Shown piece by piece: positions 47,820 through 59,384 of a stretch of DNA of 64,000 nt. The first letter of the stretch is position 1, and the number at the start of each line of letters is the position of its first letter. The translations under genes were made by a program, and so were the position numbers. A model generated the notes under the pieces. The model made no database searches. It saw nothing but the letters and a program-made list of their open reading frames with translations, and was not told the DNA's origin. This DNA comes from Epiperipatus broadwayi (lineage: Eukaryota; Onychophora; Udeonychophora; Euonychophora; Peripatidae): the NCBI GenBank assembly GCA_028023455.1, contig JAQFVV010006709.1, positions 188,001-252,000 on the forward strand, in the 5' to 3' direction.

Positions 47820-48721
47820 AATGTTCTTTTCATGACTTTTCCAATCATTTTTAACAATTGCTTTGTAATCACACATTTTGGCAACTAAATACTTGATTAA
47901 TAATTAACACTTTTTAGTTGTATTTTTAAAAGTACAATACAATTTTTTTTTGTTTTATACAAAATGAAATTAATATTCTTTGATTGCATGAACACTTTCA
48001 GGAATTTTAAAACTCCCTTCATCAGAAGTTTCAAATCCACATAAACTGCACTGAAAAGATTTTTCTAATGTCAGTGTTTATAAACGATTTCTATCCAAAG
48101 TCTTAAATTTACATAAAAGGCACTAAAATGGTTTTTTCCTGTGTTTTCTTTTATGTCTGATGAGATAATTTTTCAACCATGTTGTAAATTCACATAAAGG
48201 GCACTGAAAAATTCCTTCTCTTAAATGTTTTTTTTTGTAAATTATCAGAAGTCTTGTATTCACATGCTGTGCATATAATTGATTTTTCTGTGTACTGCTT
48301 ATAATCACATTCAATGCACAGAAAATTTTTGTCATGAATTGACTATTTTATATGTTCATAACTACTTGAGCAGAATAATTTTTCTGCATGTGTTCTTTCA
48401 GATTTTTTTAAAATAGCTTTCATCTGCAGCCTTGAAATCATATATAGAGCATTGAATAGTTTTCCTTGTAAAATTTTAAATTAGTTTTAACAGAAGTTCT
48501 TTCATATATTAAATTAGTTTTGACAGGGGTCTTGAATGCATGCAAACTGCAATGAATGGTTATCCCTTGCATGAAATCTTTCATGTATTTTTGAAGAAAT
48601 AAATCTTCACTGGTCATAAATATGACATAAATTACCCTGAAAAAGTCCTTTTTACTGCATGTTGTCTTTTATATCTACCAATATTATTTTTGATATAGGT
48701 TTTGAATTCACATAAATTGCA
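47820..48721 (-). pseudogene. decayed C-terminal fingers of zinc-finger gene B
   Basis: Continuing below the stop at 48722, the frame at once resumes zinc-finger sequence (CNLCEFKTYIKNN, with a missing histidine). Then follow many damaged fingers in shifting frames. Examples are FQCPLCEFTTWLKNYLIRH at about 48220-48160 and CDYKAIVKNDW at about 47870-47830. The last one corresponds to the terminal finger CDYKAIAKSDWERHE of exon A, so the ancestral gene ran to about 47820. Stops and indels show loss of constraint over this half. Confidence 0.75.
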
Positions 48722-49765
48722 CTAAAGAGTTTTTTTTTCAGTATGCCTTCTTACTTGGTGTTTTTTTAAATGCCATTTATCTGCACTCTTGTATTCACAC
48801 AAATTGCATTGAAAATGTTTTTCTCCTGTATGTATTTTTTCATGTAATCTTAAACTTCCACTATGTGCAGTCTTGAATTCACACAAAATACACTGGAAAG
48901 GTTTTTCTCCTGTATGTATTCTTTCATGTCTTGTTAAACTACTATTATTTGTACTTTCATATCCACAAAAACTACATTGAAATGGTTTTTCTCCTGTATG
49001 TCTTCTTTCATGCATCATTAAATTTCCTTTTTGAGCAGTTCTAAACTCACACAAACTACATTGAAAAGGTTTTTCTCCCGTATGGGTTCTTTCATGAGTT
49101 ATTAAATTGCCTTTATTTATAGTTTCAAATTCACACAAACAACATTGAAACAGTTTTTCTTTTGTATAGTTTCCATCATGTATTTTTTCATGTATTCTTA
49201 TATTATACTTATGTGCAGTCTTGAATGTACAGAAACTACACTGAAAAGGTTTTTCTCCAGTATGCACTCTTACATGTATTGCTAACCTGTTTTTAGCTGT
49301 AGTCTTGAAGTCACACAAACTGCATTGCAACAGATTTTCTCCTGTATGTACCCTTTCATGTTCTCTTAAATAACTTATTCTTCCTGTTTTAAAGTCGCAC
49401 CAAGTACAATGAAAAGGTTTTTCTCCTGCATGCATATTTTCATGTTTTATTAAATTACTTTTAGTTGCAGTCTTGAATTCACATAAAGTGCATTCAAAGG
49501 GTTTTTCTCCTGTATGCCTTCTTTGATGTGGTGGTAACTTATTTTTAAATGCAGTTTTAAATTCACAGAAACAACATTGAAATGGTTTTTCCTGTGTATG
49601 TGTTCTTTCATGTGCTCTTAAATTATACTTTTGTGCAGTCCTGAATTCACACAAACTACATTCAAATGATTTTTCTCCTGTATTTCTTTTCATATTTTGT
49701 TGTACACAGTGCAGAGGTTCTTCTGTGTTTTTACATCTTATAGAATCTTTATACAAAACTTTGAA
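48722..49765 (-). CDS. C2H2 zinc-finger exon B, 11 fingers
   Basis: The minus strand has one open frame of about 344 codons with eleven consecutive C2H2 fingers. Each has C-x2-C, x12, H-x3-H spacing and mostly TGEKPFQC linkers, and together they would bind an extended DNA site in the nucleus. Typical fingers are CSLCEFRTAQKYNLRAH and CSLCEFRTAQKGNLMMH; the eleventh has H-x4-H spacing. All cysteines and histidines of the eleven are intact. The exon probably starts at 49765, just after TTTTTATTGCTTTTAG, a good splice acceptor, with an in-frame TAG in that acceptor. No ATG precedes the fingers, so the start lies in an unseen upstream exon. The frame ends at TAG (48722-48724), exactly where the Q or similar residue before the next finger's first cysteine is expected. 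That makes a recent nonsense change (such as CAG to TAG) likely. Paralogue of exon A. Confidence 0.85.
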   Translation of the reverse strand, partial: FKVLYKDSIRCKNTEEPLHCVQQNMKRNTGEKSFECSLCEFRTAQKYNLRAHERTHTQEKPFQCCFCEFKTAFKNKLPPHQRRHTGEKPFECTLCEFKTATKSNLIKHENMHAGEKPFHCTWCDFKTGRISYLREHERVHTGENLLQCSLCDFKTTAKNRLAIHVRVHTGEKPFQCSFCTFKTAHKYNIRIHEKIHDGNYTKEKLFQCCLCEFETINKGNLITHERTHTGEKPFQCSLCEFRTAQKGNLMMHERRHTGEKPFQCSFCGYESTNNSSLTRHERIHTGEKPFQCILCEFKTAHSGSLRLHEKIHTGEKHFQCNLCEYKSADKWHLKKHQVRRHTEKKTL

Positions 49766-52020
49766 CTAAAAGCAATAAAAATTTTGGCTTTGAAAAATTT
49801 TACATTTTTTACAAAAGTCTTACAAACCTTATAATTTTTTTATCTTCCTTTTTTCATATATAGTACTTTTTTTTCTCAAATTTCTCATATTCTAAAGCTT
49901 TTAAATATTTTAGCTTCTTTATCACTAAATACTAGACGAAGAGATTGTCACCAATACTTTTTCATAAAGAAAATGATTTTTTATAGTGATATGCAGATAT
50001 TATTAAAATGATTAAACAAATTTTTATGTTCTTTTAAATTTTAATGACAAATGTTTCAGTTGAGAATTACTTTGTTTTTATTAAACAAACTATGAAGTTA
50101 TACAGATGTATATTTAGATATTCGAAAAATATTTATAATTACTTTTATCTGATAACAAAACATAATGATCACAATGACTTTTACTTTTTTGTTTGATGAA
50201 TATATATTCAAACTTTTGTTTGAGTAGTAGTTATTTTCAAATAAGTATGTTCTTCATTACATATGTACAGTCATATGATACTAGACGCATAGAAGCTTCA
50301 AACTATCATTATTCTTATACATAATAACAATAAATTTAAAAAGTATATTTAAATATAACTATTACAATCATTATCACTATGGTAGCTATTTTAATTACAT
50401 ATGGCATATAACAAAAATAGTTAAAGCTCCTTTAATACACTTTTTGACACAATTTTTTATTAGAAGGCTACACCTTACATGAAACAAAATTTTGTAATTT
50501 GCCAACTAATAGCTCTTTACTAAATATCACTTTTTTTTAGACTACAGAAAACAGAAAAATAAAATAACAATCTTAATATATATAAAATGTTTTTAAAAGA
50601 CAAAAAAGAAACTAAGGACGAGATGTAAACTATAATTTTATCAAAAACTTAAAATAAACAAAACACTTTTTAGCAGAGAGTATTTAATATTTCTATTGAA
50701 CCAAACAAATTAATCCAATACCAACACAAAAAACACTCATTTTTTAAATCTTGCTGAGGATTAATATTTGTTTTTTTCTTTACATAAAACTGAAAAAGTT
50801 TAGACAACCAACATTTCTTATAAATATAAAAAAAAATTTTAATTATTAAAAAATATACACTTTTATATATTTATTTATTTAAACAAAAGGGCCCATAAAA
50901 CATGTAAAATAAGTCTGCTTTTGCAATTTGTACGAATATAATATAGATTTCACAGAAAAGATTTATATCTGTTGAAACAAAAAAAACAAACTTTCATTTG
51001 ACTATCTTAATAAGAACTTCATTATAAAATAAAAAAAATAAACAATAAAAAAACAAATAAAAGTAAATAAATAACATATACATATAGAGAGAACAGATAA
51101 ATGAAAAAAGAAACCAAATGAAAATTTTATAAAATAAAAGAATTTGCCTTTAAATGATATTGATAGTTATGTGAAACTTTAACAATACAGGAAAGCAAAA
51201 CAAAAAAAAAACTTAGTTAATCGATGTTATTTAAACAAATCTGAACTGTATAAATATACAGACAAGCATATATAATTTATTTAATGAGACATTAACAGAC
51301 AAAACATGTAGATACAAAAATATACATACCTTTTAAAGGCATTTGTCAAATGGAAATCTGAGAGTATGATTAGCTTTAAACAAATACATAAATTATACTG
51401 ATTATTATTTTTGGCTGTGGTTTTTTGCTGTGTGGTCCCGACAAACAAGAACTCAAATGAACTCAAAAATATATAATAACAAAAGAACTTCTCAACAAAA
51501 AATAAGAATGATCGTACAACCACCACCCCCCCCAACCACCCCACCCTCCTTTCTTACCTCCCTTAACTTATTACTATCAAAGCTTTAATATCCCCCTTTT
51601 CCCCTTAAAACATAACAAAACAATACAAATATGAAAAATAACAAAAGAAAAATAAATAAATACTGTAAAAACCTTTACTAAATGCAACTATATTACTATC
51701 TTTATTTTGGTAAATAATTATGTACCAAAAAAACTTAATAAATTGTGGTCAATTTATTTATTAATAAGATTAGTAAGTTATTGTTTGGATATATTAGATT
51801 TTAGAAAAAAAAGCCTAATAAAAATGCACAAATAAAAAAGTATTAAAAAAAAAAAATTAATATCTTTCGAAAAAAACTTAGGTAAAGTTTTGATTGAAAT
51901 CTTATTTTAAAATATATATACTTAAATATATAAACTAGCTATAAATAACTTTGAACTAGTTTATTGAAAACTATTGTATGTACTAAAGATAAGTAATGTG
52001 TTAAAATACTTTAGTTTGAA
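49766..52020. other. A-rich DNA upstream of zinc-finger exon B
   Basis: It would contain an intron of gene B if upstream exons exist, but I can identify none. A C/pyrimidine-rich tract lies at 51520-51600. The rest is A homopolymer-rich. Confidence 0.45.
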
Positions 52021-52024
52021 ACAC

Positions 52025-52340
52025 AGTTTTATTCTAGTTTCATTTTTTTATATAAAGCTGATATATATATATATATAGCCAAATTAAGAAATTTGGTATA
52101 TATATTGTTATTTTAATGTAAAAATATAAAAAATAGTATGTAGCTAAAATATCTGTAAAAAAAATATACAGAAAAATATTAACTTAAAACACCATATAAT
52201 TAGTTCATTTTATTAATTAAAAACTTTTAAAAAAACAATTTTTCATAGCTTTTTCTATTTTAACATTACTGCAAACTTCTCACAAATTAAAAATTATAAA
52301 TTGTAATTAAAAATACTGACTATCTAGTGGAAAAAAAATA
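52025..52340. repeat. dispersed A+T-rich repeat, copy 2 of 2
   Basis: Second copy of the repeat at 34895-35250, with the same order of landmarks but several small deletions. Confidence 0.7.
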
Positions 52341-52750
52341 TAACTTAATTAAAAAATTTTAGAAAAGAGTGGCTAATCAATAAATTTAATGCTGTAAAAA
52401 GACTTATTGAAAATTATATTGCAACTGATTTATCGTTTCTTCTATATTCTATTTTCTACAGTAATTCTATTTATTGTAATTGTATCTGCCGAGTTCCCGA
52501 GCTACAGTGTGTTTAAAATTGTGTTGTAGAGAAAACCCTGCCAGTAAACTGCTCCCTAACAGACTAACAACATAGAATAGCACAAAAACGTGAAAAAACC
52601 GCAGAAATAAACAACCAGAACAACCTATACAGAATAAAGAAACAAGAAAGAAGAAGGAAACCGTTTAAAAGGCAAGTACATGCTACTTTCCAAAAATAAT
52701 TACACCCTCTCGACTTACAAAAAACTTCCCACAACTTTTTTATATGCAAA

Positions 52751-52820
52751 GTGTTGACCAGAAACAAACCCGGGCCAGCTGCTTGGAAGGCAGCTATGCT
52801 AACCACTTGGCCACCAACGC
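52751..52820 (-). tRNA. tRNA-Gly(UCC)-like locus 1, probably a pseudogene
   Basis: Minus-strand GCGTTGGTGGCCAAGTGG opens a tRNA-Gly(UCC)-like sequence. The anticodon stem GCTGC/GCAGC is perfect and the loop CTTCCAA holds anticodon UCC. The acceptor stem has one C-A mismatch. The T-arm (CCGGG, TTTGTTT, CTGG) has lost one base of its 3' strand, so the fold is damaged. The A box and B box are recognisable. Confidence 0.65.
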
Positions 52821-52934
52821 TTGACCACAAACTGTTTTATTAAAACATTATCAGTAAATTAGCAGTTATGTAAGAAAGAATGTAACTTTCTATTTATACT
52901 TTTATCTATTTTATAATTTAAACAAAGAAAGTAA

Positions 52935-53150
52935 ATCACTTTCCCCCAGGCTATGACTTAAAAGCACTCTAAATGTTGAAGCAAGAAATCAAGAACAGAA
53001 TGAAATTTGGATTGTTCAACACTTAGAGTGCTTTTAAGTCATAGCTTGAGGAAAAATGATTTACTCCCATTGGATTCTTTTCTTGATTCCTTTGTTCAAT
53101 ATTTAAAGTGCTTTTAATTCATAGCCTGGGGAAAAGTGATTTTCTCCTTT
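52935..53150. repeat. inverted plus direct repeat between tRNA-like loci
   Basis: A ~50-bp unit (AAAGTGCTTTTAA(G/T)TCATAGC, then a G-run and AAA(A/G)TGATTT(A/T)CTCC) appears three times. It is inverted at 52935-52985, then direct at about 53010-53068 and 53093-53148. The first two copies can form a long hairpin. Confidence 0.75.
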
Positions 53151-53254
53151 TGTTTACATATACATTGAGTTATGTTTAATATAAGTTTACTATTTTATAA
53201 TTTATATAAATATATTTCAGGTATTATTATATATATATATTTTCATGTGTAAAA

Positions 53255-53320
53255 GCATTGGCCAGGAAGTGAACTCACGAATCCAGGACAACTGCTTGTA
53301 AGGAATTGGGCATAGCTTGA
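53255..53320 (-). pseudogene. tRNA-Gly-like locus 2, degraded
   Basis: Minus strand keeps the 3' half of the tRNA (CACTTCCTGGCCAATGC) and traces of the anticodon arm (CTTACAAGC), but the D-arm is deleted. A TTTT run follows the 3' end at once, as in a polymerase III terminator. Confidence 0.55.
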
Positions 53321-53482
53321 TAGTTTTCATTTTAATAACCTAAATTAGTTGGTTTCTTAAAGTTAATTTTCTCCCCCATAAGTTTAAAAGTTAATTTGAA
53401 AGATACTTAGAATTTTTCTCATCATTTTCATGATTGTTATTTACAACCAAGTTACTTGGTGAATTTTTTTCCTGTGTCAAAT

Positions 53483-53553
53483 GCATTGACCGGGAAGCGA
53501 ACCCAGGCCAGCTGCTTGGAAGGCAGCTACGCTAACCACTAGGCCACCATCGC
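53483..53553 (-). tRNA. tRNA-Gly(UCC)-like locus 3
   Basis: The best preserved of the three. The acceptor arms GCGATGG and TCAATGC pair with one A-A mismatch and two wobbles. The anticodon stem GCTGC/GCAGC is perfect and anticodon UCC lies at 53520-53518. The T-arm CTGGG-TTCGCTT-CCCGG is well formed and includes the invariant TTC. No T-run terminator follows closely. It may be a functional but variant gene or a recent pseudogene. Confidence 0.7.
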
Positions 53554-53559
53554 TTGACT

Positions 53560-56040
53560 ACTTTGGTGGAGTTTTAAATTTGAAATATAAAGAAATAGTT
53601 TTAGATGATGTAGTGATTTTTTTGTGTCTAATTTTATTTATAATTAATAATGCCATTGAAGATTTCAAAATCATTGCATATGTGAACTTGACCTATATAA
53701 TGTGTGCATACATTTTTTTATGTCATTAAGCTGTTTAAATTGTTAGCAGTTTTTTGTTTGCTCTGTGTCATATGTCTTAAAGTAAAGAATACGTGAGCAT
53801 GTGCATGCATGGTAGAAAATGATCATTTATATATCAAGTGAAGTTATTATATGTTCAGTCCATTGTTCTGCTTCCCATTGTAGATATTCATGATTTTTGA
53901 TATTTTTGCATTGGGTAAATTTACCTTCTTTCCCCATACTCATTTATATAAGTTATTATTGTGTTTGATCCCATGATTTATTTTTCTGATTACCACTTGA
54001 TATATTCACAGTCTTTGATATTTTTGCATTGGGTAAAGTGCTCTCCTTTTCCACACATTTATCTATATAGTTTTGTTTTCTAACAAGGATTATTAATGGG
54101 CCTAATAATTGTTGCTCCTTAGTGATTAAACCTACTGATTACTCACTTCAGAAATATTGTTGTGAATATATATGTGCACACATCTGAAATTATAAGCTTT
54201 TGTAAAATTTCAGAGATTATTATTATTATTCCAATCTTATATTAAAATAACTCTGATATTTAAACCCATAACTGAATTGTATATTATATTCTATATTATT
54301 AAATTGTTAATAATATCGTTAGATTTGTCATGTTTTGTTTACTGTTGTCTGTCTTACCAATTGTTATTTTCCCAAGAATCTCTGTTCTCTGTGATCTAGT
54401 AGCGATTTTAGATATATAAGTGATGGTACAACTGAGATAGGCACTTGCACTGGTATTATTCTCATCGGTAAATTATAAATTTTCTAGATTAGAGGTCTAG
54501 TGGTGCCCTCTGATGATGGATATTAGGTGCTTGCTGTTCATTACATAGTATATTTATTATTTTAGTTCCAATGTGGGTTCGTTATAAATACATCCCATGA
54601 TATCAAAATCTGTGGAGAATATATTATTTATAGTGTTTGGCAGTTATAATCAGAAATAAGCACAAGAGTTGGACATTCAAGGTAGTGATATTCATGGAAT
54701 TTGGGCTTGGGGAATCTTATTACAAGTATAAATTGAATACTAATAGTGAGTTCATTATATACTTCTCTTTTTATATGACAGATTGGTTCCTGGAAATTAT
54801 ATGGAAAAAAAAAATAGTGATATATATATGGAAAATAAGGAGATTTGTTTCGGATCTAAAAAATCAATGAAAATAATTAAATAAACCTATATGAAAAATT
54901 CTGTTAGAATGTTATATTTTTTGTGTGCTACAAATTTACTTCACACACTTGAATATAAATAAAAAAATAGTTAAAGAAACAATTTCATATGAAAATAAAA
55001 AACTTTAAGGATAATACTTATGATAAAACACTCATTGTTTCTCTATACAGCACTGAAAATTTACAGTTCAAAGCATTCCCGTTACAAGTAAAAAAAAAAT
55101 GATATTAGAACTTACAATTATTACTTTCATTAAACTTATTAATTTTTAATTTAACAATTAAGACATTCAAAAATATAGGTGAATTTTATTGCCCTTAAAA
55201 AGGAGAAGCACCTAAGGCTTTATTCGCGTCATTAGAAAAAAGCAACATTGAATTGGAATAATTGCTACACACAATTCAAGATAACACCACAATTTGGGGA
55301 AATAATAAAATTAAACAAAAACAGTTAATTTTAATCAAAATTAATTTTTTTAAACATCAACACCAACAAGGAATTTTTTTTAAAAAAAAAAAAACTAATA
55401 TCAAAATGCAAACAAAACAAAATGTTACAATGCAGACAAACAAATTTCCTCATTTGCATAAATATTGCCAAAAAGGGATTTTTGTTTTTAAAATAATGGG
55501 AAAAAAGAAGATGAAACTTTTTTTTCAAAATTAGATAATAATTTTAAAAGACATAATTTTTTTTTTAGTGTTGTGATGTAGCCAGGACAAATTTGACCTA
55601 AGAAACAAATCTGTAAATAAACACCAAATTAAAAATATTTACAATCTTCTAAAAAGGAAAATAAATTATTTTATATTACTTACATTAAATTATTTAGAAT
55701 TTTAAAAAAAAGTTTAATAAGAACTTAAGACAATCTAAGAATTATTATGTGAACGTAAGATGATTTTTTTTAAAGATTTCCAGACAATAATATTTGTTTC
55801 TTCATTCCAATCATGAATAATATAGTTTTTTTTTTTTTCATCGATTGTGTTATTTTAAAATTACGTGCAAAAAAAAATTGTATGAAAAAAGTATTAGGTT
55901 TATAAAATCACAAATTGTATATAAATATAGTAGAATGCATCATAAAAGATAAAGCAAGTATAAAGTTTAATTGAACATACTAGAAACAGAGTAATTTCAT
56001 ACAAAACAGATATAAAATATTTTTTTTCTCTCTTTTTCTA
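53560..56040. other. A+T-rich intergenic DNA
   Basis: No supported gene. The string GATATTTTTGCATTGGGTAAA occurs at about 53898 and again at about 54019, indicating a small local duplication with ~120-bp spacing. Confidence 0.5.
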
Positions 56041-58107
56041 GCATGAAAGCAGAGAATCATAGCAGTTCAGCACCTGAGGAGATAACTTGGGTAGAAGACA
56101 GCCCCATCACATTTAAAAATCCTGAAGTAGTTGAAAGAATAGACAAGACAAGGATATGCAAATGCTTGTGAATAGAATAATGCAAAATCAGCATTCAATA
56201 CAGAAAATGTTTAAAGAAATTCAACATGCAATGGAATAATTAAAAAAGAGTCAATGATCAATGCAACAAATGAAAGAATTTAAAGAGTCACATTGGTAAA
56301 AAAAAAAAAAATAGAACCAAGTAAAGAAGACATAATACAGGAATATAAACAAAGTCTACAATCCATGGGAAAAAAATTAGAAAAGATGCTAAAGAAAATG
56401 TACAACAATAAAGAGGATAAAAGTGATAGTATTCAGATCACAAAAAATAACATTGTTTCAAAAGATAAAAAATCAGAAAGAGTAAAAAATAACCCAGGAC
56501 AAATTGAAATAGAGACAAACATGAAAAATAGAAAGCAAGATCTTAAAAACAGACCATAGATGTTAATAAAAGAACAAGAGTATTGGTGTAACAATCACAG
56601 AGATTATGATAATCATTTCAAGATCGATATGCAGTGGCATAATAAATTTTTGTGAATACAAAAGAAATTTACTACATATAGAGCAACAACGTTATGATTT
56701 AGTCAGCTATTTTCTTGATTCCTTATATAATATATCCCCTGTTTATATGATCAGAAATTATAGTATGAAATTTCATGGGATGAATATAAGCATTTTTAAG
56801 TGTAATATCAGTCAAACTGAAAGACAAAGCTCACACTCTGGTAGAAGCAATGAAAAAAAAAGTGTTTGAAAATCAAACATTCAATGAAATAATTGAAAAT
56901 CCAAATAAAATATTTGAAAATCCAAATAAAAAGATAGCCATAATGTTTGAAAAACAAAATAAAATGTTGGACTTCTAAATTAAATAAAAGAAATATTAAA
57001 AGAATGCAAAATCACATTAAAAAGGACTATGAGCAACTGAGGGCGAAAAGACTATAAAAAAATTAGAAAATTTATCACAGAGTAGAATAAAATGGAAAAA
57101 GCATATCAAGAGATCAAGCAGAATACAATGGAATACAGAATGCTCGCATGATGTTACCGAGGAAATAAAGGTTAAAAAAGAGCAATGATATTTAGATATG
57201 AAGCTTAGGAATGTTGAAAAAAATACAACAGAAAGAGGAAAAGAATAAAGATGGTCAACAAAGGATTAATACAACACTAAAAAATATAAATAAAGTACTG
57301 TTGAAAAATGAAAATATTTTCAAAGAAATGCAAAATTTAGATGAAAAATTATTTAATACAGAAGAGCAAATAGAAGGGTTGTCAAAAACAGAAATCCAAA
57401 AGATTAATTATAAATACGTAATGGAAATTTATAAAACAATAGATTTCAAAGTGATTGAAGAGTTGAGAATAAAAATTAAAAGTATCACTGCTATAATAGC
57501 AAAGAGAAGAAATAGCAAAAAAACCCACATCCACTTCAGTGAAAATTGTTAATGGTGACCATGTGAGAGATAGAGAAATTTTCTTGTCAACCCAATTGAG
57601 GATGCTTAGATTAATAAAAAAAATACCTGGAGAGAGGGAAGATTTGATCCTGCTTTGAATATGATGGTCTATCTCCTCAAAGACCCAGGAAATGTTAAAC
57701 GGATCAATGATTCCATGTATGGAGAATAAAATATAAAATTATTGAAACATAAATCTTATATATTCAATTGAAATAATTAAAAAAAAAATCTTCTTTTATA
57801 TTAATAATTATTAAAGGCATAAACAAAAATTATGACAAAAAAAAAAAAAAGAACATGACCAGTAATGATAAGGATGGAATCAAAAGGTGGTGTAGTGCTT
57901 CAAATGTTTTAGGATGAATGCAAATTAATAGTAAATGGAAATATTAGTATAATTAAGCCTTTTCTTGCAAGAATATTGGCTGAACTGCAGGCATGGGATT
58001 GTGTAGAAACATCTTACATAAATAGATAGTGAAGCACCAATTGAAGATATCCTGGCTCACTGTAAATTAGCTGATGATATTCTCAGTGAAATAATGATTG
58101 TGATCTA
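56041..58107 (+). pseudogene. decayed, unrecognised coding region (coiled-coil rich)
   Basis: Protein-like sequence runs along the plus strand in several frames with stops. It starts with PEEITWVEDSPITFKNPEVV at about 56072. Lysine- and glutamate-rich, coiled-coil-like stretches follow at 56293-56559 and 57211-57552. Then come LSTQLRMLRLIKKIPGERED at about 57575 and VYLLKDPGNVKRINDSMYGE at about 57668. Near the end are SIIKPFLARILAELQAWDC (about 57945) and SEAPIEDILAHCKLADDILS (58028 onward). The consistent strand and order suggest one former gene or retroelement ORF of at least 600 codons. I do not recognise it; a Gag- or ORF1-like protein is a guess from the coiled coil. I assign no function. 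Confidence 0.5.
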
Positions 58108-59070
58108 AAACAGATGTTCAATATATTTTTCCTGACATATGCTTAAAAAAGCTATCCTAACAGAGTCCCTAGTTAGCAACCATAGTAGTATGCATTATAT
58201 ATTTCACGATAAAGTTGTAATATTCTCTAGGAAATTAAAAATGATTAACATTTAGTCAGTTTATGCACATATTGTAAGTTGTGATTTTAAACTTGATGCC
58301 TCTCTTGCTTGAATTTCTATTAGTTGTTAAGGTTATGTATGAAAAAATCAGTCAATATAGCGCTTGTTAAAGTGCGAGCTATATGAATAAATTAAAGAGA
58401 ATGGTTAAATATGGTTAATTTATAACAATAATTTTTTTAAGAACAAAAAAGACTTATTATAATTTTTTTTTCTTTTATTAAGACAGTTTTAAAATAAGGA
58501 AAGAAAAAATTAGAGAAATTAAGAATGGTAAAAGTTTCTTTTACTGATTTTAAATAAGAAAACAAAATCTATTATTTTTTTTTACTTTTGAAAAAGAATT
58601 TTAATTTGTAAAAAAAAAAAAAAAGGAACTAAGAGGAAATTTTTTTTTTTTTTAAAGTAATTAAAACAGTGGTTACTTGTATTTTCTCTGGGTTAACACA
58701 ATTGACTGAGAAAAAAAAAAGTTTAATTAAGTTTTTGTTTTGAAATATTGTACACATCTGGAAATAATTAAATAAAAAATTTTGTACAAAAGAGACCTAA
58801 TCATATATGGTTTATAAGCTTGAAATTTAATCAGACTAAGTAGTGGATATGCTTTAATTAATAATACTAATGAAAATATTTTAAAAAATAAAATAAGGTG
58901 AAGCAGTGACAGACAATGGTCAGATTTTTCTTATTTTCATATCATTAAATATTTCATTTTTATTTTTCTTCACTCAGACTTATAGAATGTCTGAAATATA
59001 TATCTATTGTGACCATTATTAAAAATCCATATTATCAAGATGTAGACCCAAGATATTATCATATTAAAAT
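58108..59070. other. A+T-rich DNA, no gene seen
   Basis: Long A and T homopolymers, nothing supported. Confidence 0.5.
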
Positions 59071-59071
59071 A

Positions 59072-59310
59072 GGCAAAACTCTCCATACAATAGTGCCACT
59101 CAGTGCAAACCAGAGTAATCAATGGATGCCAGAAGGTTTGTGCATAAAATCCCTATCTAGTGCCTACTCATCCAATATCCCCAAACTACTTTCTGGCTTA
59201 TGGCCTTCGTCAGTGAGGAGTTTTGTATCTGAGAGCACTGCACCTAGATCTTAGATCTGTTTTAATAACAGTTATGAGCGAGCATAAGAAACGGTGATCA
59301 TGTGATATTA
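59072..59310. mobile_element. Penelope-like pseudo-LTR relic (family F2)
   Basis: The minus-oriented part (59072-59253) matches 36440-36630 and is joined at about 59257 to a plus-oriented part (TTTTAATAACAGTTATGAGC, then GGTGATCATGTGAT). The inverted-plus-direct arrangement of the 36.4-37.4 kb complex recurs here with a different junction. A decayed RTE fragment follows directly. Confidence 0.78.
59178..59219 (-). ncRNA. hammerhead motif in F2 relic, damaged near the cleavage site
   Basis: Minus strand: TCCTCA, CTGACGA, the GGC/GCC stem II, GAAA, then GTAGTT instead of CTAGTC. The cleavage triplet has become GUU and the second stem III pair is lost, so activity is expected to be weak or absent. 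Confidence 0.65.
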
Positions 59311-59384
59311 TCATATTCCGAGAAATATAAAATTTCAATAACAGTAATTTGATTATATGCTAATATTAAGAAGATTAGTATTGA

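Noticed and set aside
52564-52830. 88-codon minus-strand opening with hydrophobic tail
   Set aside because: Its first third is the translated tRNA-Gly-like locus; the remainder is low-complexity. Not a gene.
54518-54545. CTCTGATGATGG string as a hammerhead core
   Set aside because: No stem II hairpin and no GAAA box at the right distance.
58068-58100. CTGATGA followed by GAAA as another hammerhead
   Set aside because: The intervening bases do not form stem II and the string falls within protein-like sequence (LADDILSEIM).
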